Of a DNA stretch of 5,151 bases, positions 1 to 5,151 are shown piece by piece. The DNA is taken from assembly GCA_028711875.1 (NCBI GenBank), contig JAQTRJ010000192.1, positions 1 to 5,151 on the forward strand, read 5' to 3'. Origin of the DNA: a bacterium. Its GTDB lineage: Bacteria; Electryoneota; RPQS01. Position 1 is the first letter of the stretch, and each line of letters begins with the position of its first letter. A program made the position numbers and the translations under genes. Below the pieces are notes generated by a model. That model searched no databases, was not told where the DNA came from, and saw nothing but the letters and a program-made list of their open reading frames with translations.

Positions 1-185
1 TGTATTTGTCCCGGGATCGCGACGCCGTGGAAAATCGTCTCGCCGCAGCCCGCATCGCCGACAACGAACCGATCGAATCCATTCTCCCACCGTCGAACCT
101 GCTGAGCGATTCTCTGTATTACTGGCGCGTGACGGTGCGCAATGTTCTGGGCGAAACCCACGGCCCCGTCTGGCAGTTCACCACC
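1..185 (+). other. Fibronectin type III-like domain, C-terminal part (protein domain)
   Basis: Residues up to about 60 read as the second half of an FnIII-like fold. The fragment Y-L-S-R-D at the edge matches the usual V-Y-L-G-T-D strand. LYYWRVTVRN (37-46) is the hallmark Y-Y-W-R-V strand. G-E-T-H-G-P-V-W-Q-F-T-T (49-60) is the closing strand that ends many bacterial FnIII domains. The missing first strands imply at least 30-40 more residues upstream, plus whatever precedes this domain. Such domains usually act as spacers or carbohydrate-associated modules in secreted proteins. The assignment rests on motif recognition by eye. Confidence 0.75.
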
Positions 186-3100
186 GGATTCGGGCCGCTG
201 GCCGGAAGCTACGCCGTGGGCGCGGGCGGCGAATTCGCCTCGCTGCAGGACGCGCTGTCGGCGATCCAAATCACCGGCATCGGCGGTTCCACGACGCTCA
301 CACTGAGCGGCGGCGTTTACGACGCTCCGCTCGTCATCCCGCCGATAGCCGGAGCCGGCGAATCGTCGCGGCTGACGATCACCGCCGCCGATTCCCTGAC
401 TCCGCCGCTCCTATGCAGCGCCAGCGCAACCGACAGTTCGGGAGTGATTTTCGACGGCGCGAGCTGGGTCACGCTGCGCCGCGTCCACATCGCGTGCGGC
501 GCGGGAGCGAAACACGCCGTGCTTCTGCGCGCGGGCGCCCGCGCGAGCGAGCTGCGCGACGCCGTCATCACCGGTCCGGGCGCATCCGTCGCGTCCGGCT
601 CGTGCGTTTTTCTGGCCGGCGGCAGCGGCGACGACAACGTGATCGCCAACCTTCACCTGCGCGGCGCGATGTACGGCATCCGCATCGAGAGTCCGGAAGG
701 ATCGCGCGCGCAGGGCAACGAGATTCGCGACTGCCGCATAGACAGCGTGCAGTTCGGCGTGCAATTGATCCGGCAGGCGGATTGCCGCGTGCGGGGCTGC
801 GACATTGATCCCAACGCCGGCTCCTACAACGAAGTCAACGGCATTCGCGTCGGCACCACACTTCCCGGCGACACGATCTTCATCCACCACAATCAGATTG
901 ATCAGGTCACCACCGCCGGAGTGTACGCGGTGGGAATCCGCGTCAAGACCGATTCCGCCGCCGCCGTCGTGCGGCTCTACGACAACGTTCTGTTCGACTT
1001 TCGCCCGTCCGGTTCGGCCCAGACGCGCGCGTTGTTTATCTCGTCGGGACGGGTGGACGCCACGGCCAACAGCATTCTGATCGGCGATCTATCCGCCAGC
1101 GGCGCCGCCTATGCCGTCTATCACGGGGCGCTCGCCGCGCAGGGCAGCCTGCTGCTGCGCAACAGCATTCTGGCGAATCTCGAAAGCTCGAACACCGCTT
1201 ACAACGTGTTCTGCATGTCCGCCGCCGCCGCGCTGATGTCCGACCACAACGTTTTCTTCGGCACCGGTTCGAATTATCGCCTCGGCCGCTGGGGCAGCGA
1301 TCAGTCCTCGCTCGCCGCCTGGCAGTTGGCGACCGCCGGCGACGCGCACAGTCTGGAAGGCGATCCCGGATTCGTCGCCGCCACCGATCTCCATCTGACC
1401 GCCGCCAGCGAACTCGCCCATCAGAACGGCGCGGTGGTTTCCTATCTCACCGATGACATAGACGGCGACGCGCGCCGCATTCCACCCGATCGCGGCGCTG
1501 ACGAATACGAGTTCGCCGCTCCCGCCGCCGATCTGGCGGTGATCGCGTTTCTCGATCTGCAGGAATCCTACTCCGAACAGCACGGCCACGTCCTGCGCGC
1601 AGTCGTGCAGAATCGCGGCTCGGCCGCGCAGGTCGGAGTGCCCGTCGAGCTCCGGTTCGAGGGCGATTGGCAGGACGAAGCCACGGTCAGTCTCGCGCCG
1701 CTCGCGTGCGACACCGTGTCCCTGACGTGGTTCACTCCGGCAGCGCCCGACACCGGACGGCTCGAAGTCCGTTGTTTCCTCTCGGGCGATGCGCGTCCCC
1801 CAAACGACAGCCTGTCCGCGATTGTCGCCGTGGTCTCCTCGCCGCTTGCCGGCACCTATTTGCTGGGCGGAACGAACGCCGATTTCGCCACCTTCGCTCA
1901 GGCGACCGCCGCGCTCCAGACACGCGGCGTGTCCGAGCCGGTCACGTTTCTGGTGCGTTCGGGCGTTTACGGCGAGCAAGTCACGCTTCCGCTCGCCGTT
2001 GGCGCGTCGCCGGAGTGCCCGATTCATTTCCAACCCGAAGAGTCGCTCGGCGTCGTTCAGATCACCACCGCCCAGATTCCCGCCACTGTCGTGTTCAACG
2101 AGGCCCACTACGTCACCCTCGACGGATTCTCGATTCAGACGATCAGTCCCAACGTCACCGGCGCGCTGTTCAGTTCGAATTCCGACAGCAACGCTATCAC
2201 CCGCTGCACGTTCACCGGCAACTGGCTCGACGCCAGCACGTCTTCCGGCATTCGCGTTTTTGGCGGCGGCAATCACGGCAACCGAGTATCGGACGTGACC
2301 ATCGGCGGCTTCTATTACGGAATCCGCGCCGAAGGTCTGGCGTCCGCGCCCGATACCGGAACCTGCATCGAAAACTGCGCGATCACCACGTCCCGCACCG
2401 CCATTCGCATGGCCTATGAACACGCGGCGCTGATTCGCGGCAATCAGATTCAAACCGGATATCCCGGCGCAACCGGTGCGTGTTACGGAGTCTATCTCGG
2501 GACCGGCAGCGCCGGGCAGACTGTCACGGTTGACGGCAACGCCTTCGTCGGCGGCCGCGGCGCGGCCGCCTGCTGCGCCATCTACTCCGTCACCGGAAAC
2601 GGCACGGCGATCCTCCGCAACAATATGATCGCCGGTTGGAACGTTACCGGCGGCGATCCCGTCTATGGAATTCTGATCGGCGGCGGCACCGCCGACGTGC
2701 TGTTTAACAGCCTGTGGATGAACGACGTGCCGGGCAGCGGCCCGGTCATCGGCATCGCCGACAGCGGCTCCGCGATCGTGACCGTCCGCAACAATGTCTG
2801 TCAGGTCAGCGAAGCGCAGAACCCGGCCTGGTGTCTGTCGCACTTGGGACAAACCCTCGTTTCGGATTTCAACGCGTTTCATCCGTCGGCGATCAATCCG
2901 CTGCTCCGGCTCGGCCGCTGGCATACTGCCGACGCCCCGGCGCTGGCCGACTGGCAAACGCTGTCGCTCCTGGACGCGAGCAGCGTGTGGGGTGATCCCG
3001 GCTTTCGCGATTCGCTCGATCTGCACGTGAGAATTCAAGCGCCGCTGCTGAGCGGACGGGGACAAGCGCTGGCGTCGGTCACCGCCGATTTCGACGACGA

Positions 3101-5105
3101 CGCGCGCAACGATCCCCCCGACATCGGAGCCGACGAATACCGCTACAGCGCGACGGCTGTGGATTGCGGCGCGGCTTGGGCGGAGATTCCCGAGGCTCAA
3201 TACTCCGCCGGCGCGTTCTGTCCGATGGCCATTCGCGTGGTCAACTTCGGCGCGTACGCCGTGGACAGTCTGCATGTCAGCCTGTCTTTCGACGACGACG
3301 CCGGCCCCGATACGGTGATCGCGCTCGAAGCGGAAACGGCCGACACCGTGCTGCTGTCGTGGCGTGCGCCCGACGTGGAGTTGCGAACGGGACTGCTGAT
3401 CGCGCGCTGTGCCACCCGGAGCGACGTCACTCCGCAGAACGACAGCGTAGCCGCCGAGGTGCGGGTGGCTGGACTGCCGTTGTCAGGACGCTACGTCGTC
3501 GGAATGGATCCGCTGGAAATCGTTCCCCGTCAGTTCGCGACGCTGGCCGAAGCCGTGGATCATCTTCACTATCGCGGCGTCAATCGCCCGGTCACGCTGG
3601 AAATGTCGGGCGGCGAACACGCGGGACCGCTTCAACTGACGGAAATTCCCGGCGCGAGCGCGGACCATCCCATCGTGCTGCGTGGCTCTGTGTCCGAGGC
3701 CAGCCCGAGCGCGATCCGCAGCGAATCGGGAGCGGCGGCGGTGAACCTCTGCGGAACGGATTACATCTCGTTCGAACATCTCCACATTCAGGCCGCCGGG
3801 AGCTGCACCACCGCCGTCAGCCTGAGCGACAGCGCTTGTGATAACCGCTTCTTCGACTGCGAGATCGTCGGTGCCGATTCGTCGAATCTGCACACGGCCG
3901 GACTTCGCATTGCGTCCGACGGCAGCGGCGAAAACCTGTTCGAGAATCTCACGATCAGCGGCGCTTTCTACGGCATCGTCTTCTCCGGCGGCAGCGGCGA
4001 TGAAACGGGCCGCGGCAACATCGTGCGCGGCTGCCGCGTCCGCCATGCGCGCTACGGCATCCACGTGGCGCGGCAGACCGACGGCCTGATCGAAAGCAAC
4101 GACGTGCAGCCCGGATCGCTCTCCGGCGTGGCCGCCGCCTGCTATGGAATCTACGTCACCGGACTGGGCGACGGCGGCAGCGTCACGATTCGCGGCAACG
4201 TGATCCACGATTTCGCCGACGGCTCCGGCTCCGTGTCCAACCGCGCGGTCGGCGTGTTCGCCGCGCCCACCGTCGGCGCGAGCGCGCTGATCTGCAACAA
4301 CTTTGTCTACGGATTCGCGAACGCCGGTTCACTGCGGATCAATCCCTTCTATCTCTCCTCGGGCGAAATTTCCGTCGTACACAACAGCGTGCGGATGGAT
4401 CACGCGGGCGCGGAAGCCGCCGCGGTCTACATCTCCACCGGCTCCGGTCACGTGCTGAAAAACAACATTTTTATGTCGTGCGTCGAGAATCAAACCAGCT
4501 GCGGGATCCTGCAGGCGGCCGGGAGCGGCTTGGTCTGCGACGGCAACGATATTTTCGGCGCGTCGCCGCTGTTTGTCGTCGGACAGACCGGCGGAGTCTC
4601 CTATCCGACCTTCACGGCTTGGCAGGCGGCCGGATATGATCCCGCCGGACTCTCCGCCGATCCCGTCTTTCGCGGTTCGCACGACCTGCACATTCTCGAA
4701 ACCGCCGACGTCGTGAACGGCCGTGGTGTGGCCTGCGAACTCGTGACCACGGATATTGACGGTGAGCCGCGCGAAAATCCGCCGGACATCGGAGCCGACG
4801 AATACCTGTGGCAATCCGAAGCCAGCCCCGTGCAAGAGCTGAGAATTTTCTGCGCGGGAACGGACATTGTTCTTGCCTGGAATCGCGCGGCGGGAGCGGG
4901 GAGCTATCATGTCTACGCCGGTTCGACTCCCGGCTTCCCGTTGGACGAGGGAAATCGCATCGCCACCGTGTCGGACACCACGTTCACCACGAGCGCCGTC
5001 GAATTCCCGCTTCGCTTCTATATGGTGACGTCCGACGACGCTCCGATTCCGGCGACGACTTCCCCTGAACCGGTCCAAGAACAAGGCGATCCGCGCCGCG
5101 AATAG
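1..5105 (+). CDS. Giant multidomain beta-helix/CARDB/FnIII protein, 5'-truncated by the window edge
   Basis: One frame stays open from the window edge to TAG at 5103-5105, giving about 1700 residues. The first in-frame initiator-like codon is TTG at 6-8, but it is probably not the start. It has no upstream room for a ribosome site, the codon before it (TAT) is open, and the protein there is already inside an FnIII-like strand (Y-L-S-R-D). No signal peptide is therefore visible. Domain order by residue from TTG: FnIII tail 1-60; beta-helix 64-501; CARDB-like 504-611; beta-helix 613-1045; CARDB-like 1048-1155; beta-helix 1158-1600; FnIII-like 1607-1678; Pro/Glu-rich tail 1679-1699. The composition (Gly, Ala, Ser, Asn, Thr-rich, few Lys, no membrane segment) suits a secreted or surface protein. 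Such proteins in FCB-group bacteria are usually annotated as right-handed parallel beta-helix repeat-containing proteins. Role is inferred only: surface adhesion, matrix or glycan binding, possibly polysaccharide processing. No catalytic residues can be named. No partner genes are visible. Confidence 0.93.
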   Translation, partial: YLSRDRDAVENRLAAARIADNEPIESILPPSNLLSDSLYYWRVTVRNVLGETHGPVWQFTTGFGPLAGSYAVGAGGEFASLQDALSAIQITGIGGSTTLTLSGGVYDAPLVIPPIAGAGESSRLTITAADSLTPPLLCSASATDSSGVIFDGASWVTLRRVHIACGAGAKHAVLLRAGARASELRDAVITGPGASVASGSCVFLAGGSGDDNVIANLHLRGAMYGIRIESPEGSRAQGNEIRDCRIDSVQFGVQLIRQADCRVRGCDIDPNAGSYNEVNGIRVGTTLPGDTIFIHHNQIDQVTTAGVYAVGIRVKTDSAAAVVRLYDNVLFDFRPSGSAQTRALFISSGRVDATANSILIGDLSASGAAYAVYHGALAAQGSLLLRNSILANLESSNTAYNVFCMSAAAALMSDHNVFFGTGSNYRLGRWGSDQSSLAAWQLATAGDAHSLEGDPGFVAATDLHLTAASELAHQNGAVVSYLTDDIDGDARRIPPDRGADEYEFAAPAADLAVIAFLDLQESYSEQHGHVLRAVVQNRGSAAQVGVPVELRFEGDWQDEATVSLAPLACDTVSLTWFTPAAPDTGRLEVRCFLSGDARPPNDSLSAIVAVVSSPLAGTYLLGGTNADFATFAQATAALQTRGVSEPVTFLVRSGVYGEQVTLPLAVGASPECPIHFQPEESLGVVQITTAQIPATVVFNEAHYVTLDGFSIQTISPNVTGALFSSNSDSNAITRCTFTGNWLDASTSSGIRVFGGGNHGNRVSDVTIGGFYYGIRAEGLASAPDTGTCIENCAITTSRTAIRMAYEHAALIRGNQIQTGYPGATGACYGVYLGTGSAGQTVTVDGNAFVGGRGAAACCAIYSVTGNGTAILRNNMIAGWNVTGGDPVYGILIGGGTADVLFNSLWMNDVPGSGPVIGIADSGSAIVTVRNNVCQVSEAQNPAWCLSHLGQTLVSDFNAFHPSAINPLLRLGRWHTADAPALADWQTLSLLDASSVWGDPGFRDSLDLHVRIQAPLLSGRGQALASVTADFDDDARNDPPDIGADEYRYSATAVDCGAAWAEIPEAQYSAGAFCPMAIRVVNFGAYAVDSLHVSLSFDDDAGPDTVIALEAETADTVLLSWRAPDVELRTGLLIARCATRSDVTPQNDSVAAEVRVAGLPLSGRYVVGMDPLEIVPRQFATLAEAVDHLHYRGVNRPVTLEMSGGEHAGPLQLTEIPGASADHPIVLRGSVSEASPSAIRSESGAAAVNLCGTDYISFEHLHIQAAGSCTTAVSLSDSACDNRFFDCEIVGADSSNLHTAGLRIASDGSGENLFENLTISGAFYGIVFSGGSGDETGRGNIVRGCRVRHARYGIHVARQTDGLIESNDVQPGSLSGVAAACYGIYVTGLGDGGSVTIRGNVIHDFADGSGSVSNRAVGVFAAPTVGASALICNNFVYGFANAGSLRINPFYLSSGEISVVHNSVRMDHAGAEAAAVYISTGSGHVLKNNIFMSCVENQTSCGILQAAGSGLVCDGNDIFGASPLFVVGQTGGVSYPTFTAWQAAGYDPAGLSADPVFRGSHDLHILETADVVNGRGVACELVTTDIDGEPRENPPDIGADEYLWQSEASPVQELRIFCAGTDIVLAWNRAAGAGSYHVYAGSTPGFPLDEGNRIATVSDTTFTTSAVEFPLRFYMVTSDDAPIPATTSPEPVQEQGDPRRE
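195..1508 (+). repeat. Beta-helix module 1 (protein repeat unit, residues 64-501)
   Basis: First of three homologous right-handed parallel beta-helix modules. It opens with P-L-A-G-S-Y (64-69), then a capping segment with G-E-F-A-S-L-Q-D-A-L and a S-G-G-V-Y turn. This start resembles the N-terminal cap of FCB-group beta-helix proteins (G-T-Y-x-V-G, then F-x-T-x-x-x-A, then S-G-x-Y). Helix rungs are seen as repeated aliphatic/Asn turns: HNQI, DNVL, two NSIL turns and HNVF, with a Y-G-I turn at 223-225. The end of the module has LGRW, AWQ, D-P-G-F (453-456), D-L-H-L, D-I-D-G-D (484-488) and the closing D-R-G-A-D-E-Y (495-501). The Arg in that last motif replaces the Ile of modules 2 and 3. Seven cysteines are present. 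No active site was identified. Confidence 0.82.
1515..1838 (+). repeat. CARDB-like linker 1 (protein repeat unit, residues 504-611)
   Basis: A ~108-residue Ig-like beta-sandwich segment joins helix modules 1 and 2. It fits the CARDB pattern (cell-adhesion-related domain found in bacteria): a V-x-N-x-G strand (V-V-Q-N-R-G), then V-P-V-E-L-R-F, then D-T-V-S-L-T-W, and finally P-P-N-D-S (Asn at 600) followed by an alternating hydrophobic strand. It aligns with linker 2 over the whole length. Shared positions include E-x-x-Y-S, N-x-G, D-T-V-x-L-x-W, G-x-L/E-x-x-R-C and N-D-S. CARDB-type domains are usually spacers or adhesion modules of extracellular proteins. The family call is from motif recognition, so another Ig-like family is possible. 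Confidence 0.68.
1842..3140 (+). repeat. Beta-helix module 2 (protein repeat unit, residues 613-1045)
   Basis: Second helix module, offset 1647 nt from the first. P-L-A-G-T-Y opens it. The cap continues with D-F-A-T-F, R-G-V-S-E-P-V-T-F and S-G-V-Y-G-E-Q-V, which is the clearest match of the three to the FCB-group cap. Y-V-T-L-D-G-F-S-I follows. Rungs show GNQI, GNAF, NNMI, NSLW and NNVC turns, and Y-G-I is at 771-773. The end of the module repeats the grammar of module 1: SDFNAF, LGRW, D-W-Q, D-P-G-F (997-1000), D-L-H-V, D-F-D-D-D (1028-1032) and PPDIGADEY ending at 1045. Nine cysteines are present, including a C-C pair. It is collinear with module 1 (Y-G-I sits 157-158 residues from the cap Leu in both). 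Confidence 0.84.
3120..3141 (+). repeat. 22-nt direct repeat, copy A (codes D-I-G-A-D-E-Y)
   Basis: These 22 bases are identical to 4785-4806, and the identity ends at the next base on each side. Both copies encode the closing motif of a helix module. Module 1 keeps only a 9-nt match (1500-1508). All synonymous positions agree (for example GGA and GCC), so this is either strong codon preference or a local conversion tract. It is part of the coding sequence, not a mobile-element site. Confidence 0.7.
3147..3470 (+). repeat. CARDB-like linker 2 (protein repeat unit, residues 1048-1155)
   Basis: This segment has the same length as linker 1 (324 nt each by these boundaries) and the same position relative to its flanking helices. 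The shared strand pattern is E-x-x-Y-S-A-G, V-V-N-F-G, V-S-L-S-F, D-T-V-L-L-S-W, I-A-R-C and P-Q-N-D-S (Asn at 1145), then A-x-V-x-V into the next P-L-S-G-R-Y. Unlike linker 1 it carries an acidic cluster (F-D-D-D-A-G-P-D), which could bind a cation; this is inference only. No third CARDB-like copy follows module 3, where an FnIII-like domain takes its place. Confidence 0.68.
3477..4805 (+). repeat. Beta-helix module 3 (protein repeat unit, residues 1158-1600)
   Basis: Third helix module, offset 1635 nt from the second. P-L-S-G-R-Y opens it, followed by a few extra residues (around M-D-P-L-E-I-V-P-R) before Q-F-A-T-L, relative to the shorter loops in modules 1 and 2. The S-G-G-E-H turn replaces S-G-x-Y. 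Y-I-S-F-E-H-L-H-I, Y-G-I (1322-1324) and the turns SNDV, GNVI, NNFV, NSVR, NNIF and GNDI mark the rungs. The LGRW element of modules 1 and 2 is absent here, but A-W-Q, D-P-V-F (1552-1555), D-L-H-I, D-I-D-G-E (1583-1587) and PPDIGADEY (ending 1600) are kept. It has the most cysteines of the three modules (11 by my count). No catalytic signature is evident. Confidence 0.83.
4785..4806 (+). repeat. 22-nt direct repeat, copy B (codes D-I-G-A-D-E-Y)
   Basis: Second exact copy of the sequence at 3120-3141, at the end of helix module 3. The two copies lie 1665 nt apart in the same reading frame, so recombination between them would remove linker 2 plus module 3 without breaking the frame. That consequence is inferred; nothing in the window shows it has happened. 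Confidence 0.7.
4824..5039 (+). other. C-terminal fibronectin type III-like domain (protein domain, residues 1607-1678)
   Basis: After the last GADEY motif the chain enters a ~72-residue FnIII-like fold. The strands are V-Q-E-L-R-I-F, then D-I-V-L-A-W-N (the conserved Trp strand), S-Y-H-V-Y-A-G-S-T-P-G-F (the conserved Y-x-V-Y strand), R-I-A-T-V, T-T-F-T-T, and F-Y-M-V-T-S-D-D at the end. This subtype (W-N, then Y-H-V-Y, then F-Y-x-V-T) is common near the C-termini of long secreted proteins of FCB-group and candidate-phylum bacteria. It differs in sequence from the FnIII-like fragment at the start of the window, so it is not a recent copy of it. The remaining 21 residues are Pro/Glu/Asp-rich and look disordered. 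Confidence 0.75.
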
Positions 5106-5151
5106 TCCGTTCCGCATGGGATACGCGCCGACGTGCGGGCTGCTTTCTCCG
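5106..5151. other. Short non-coding downstream stretch, no signal recognised
   Basis: The 46 nt after the stop hold no convincing stem-loop with a T-run, so no terminator is called. An ATG at 5116 opens 12 codons that run off the window edge, but there is no purine-rich ribosome site before it and too little sequence to judge. The next gene, if any, lies beyond the window. Confidence 0.5.

Noticed and set aside
1667..2419. 250-codon open frame on the + strand in another register
   Set aside because: It is an Arg/His/Ser-rich out-of-frame translation of module 2 and linker 1, typical of a shifted reading of GC-rich DNA. The main frame has continuous domain homology across the same bases, so no frameshift is implied.
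1089..3275. 728-codon open frame on the - strand
   Set aside because: It lies wholly antisense to the helix modules and is explained by GC-rich codon bias, which leaves few stops on the opposite strand. Its sequence shows mirrored copies of the sense repeats (for example V-F-V-G-S-D-V opposite the GADEY motif, recurring in the antisense frame near 4800). It has no recognisable fold or ribosome site.
3483..4208. 241-codon open frame on the - strand over module 3
   Set aside because: It is fully inside the well-supported sense coding region, with Ala/Asp/Val-rich antisense composition, no domain recognised and no initiation signal.
195..4805. Pectate lyase or other polysaccharide-lyase activity
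   Set aside because: The beta-helix fold is compatible with it, but I cannot see a family-specific catalytic motif. The threefold diverged repeats also look structural. Assigning an enzyme would be a guess.
4329..5117. 262-codon open frame on the - strand at the 3' end
   Set aside because: It is antisense to module 3 and the FnIII-like domain, with Arg/Gly/Ala/Val-rich low-information composition and the same mirrored GADEY signature. It is a shadow of the sense gene.
5116..5151. Possible start of a downstream gene (ATG at 5116)
   Set aside because: Only 12 codons fit before the window edge. No purine-rich ribosome site precedes it and the residues show nothing recognisable.
5106..5151. Rho-independent terminator after the stop
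   Set aside because: No perfect GC-rich inverted repeat followed by a T-run is present in the 46 nt. The short CTTTCT stretch is not preceded by a stable stem.
1..5151. Mobile element, CRISPR array or phage tail-fibre cassette
   Set aside because: There are no terminal inverted repeats, transposase motifs, short regular spacer repeats or neighbouring phage structural genes. The only repeats are the coding modules of one protein.

Overview
The window (about 60-65% GC by eye) is almost entirely one very long open reading frame on the + strand. It is open at the 5' edge and stops with TAG at 5103-5105. It is the C-terminal ~1700 residues of a giant modular protein that looks secreted or surface-exposed. 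No second gene, RNA gene, mobile element or CRISPR array is supported.

Layout (residue 1 = codon 6-8): the tail of a fibronectin type III-like (FnIII) domain (nt 1-185); right-handed parallel beta-helix module 1 (195-1508); CARDB-like linker 1 (1515-1838); beta-helix module 2 (1842-3140); CARDB-like linker 2 (3147-3470); beta-helix module 3 (3477-4805); a C-terminal FnIII-like domain (4824-5039); a short Pro/Glu-rich tail; the stop; and 46 nt of downstream sequence with no recognisable signal. The beta-helix plus linker unit recurs with a period of 1647 and then 1635 nt. The modules are collinear but well diverged, so this looks like an old internal duplication.

Each beta-helix opens with a P-L-[AS]-G-x-Y cap and continues through Asn-rich rungs (NNMI, NSIL, GNVI and similar). 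It closes with a block of the form D-P-x-F, D-L-H-[LIV], D-[IF]-D-[GD]-x-x-R and P-P-D-[IR]-G-A-D-E-Y. This grammar is familiar from large extracellular proteins of the Bacteroidetes/Ignavibacteria/FCB superphylum and related uncultivated candidate phyla. A bacterium of that kind, probably seen through a metagenome assembly, is the best guess, but the sequence alone does not fix the taxon.

No catalytic function can be assigned. Beta-helices of this sort occur in polysaccharide-active enzymes and in purely structural adhesins, and I see no diagnostic active site. The protein's N-terminus, signal peptide and promoter lie upstream of the window. The main points of interest are the near-symmetric FnIII-(helix-CARDB)2-helix-FnIII architecture, the closing motif repeated three times, the fairly high cysteine content, and the absence of a recognisable C-terminal anchor or sorting tail.
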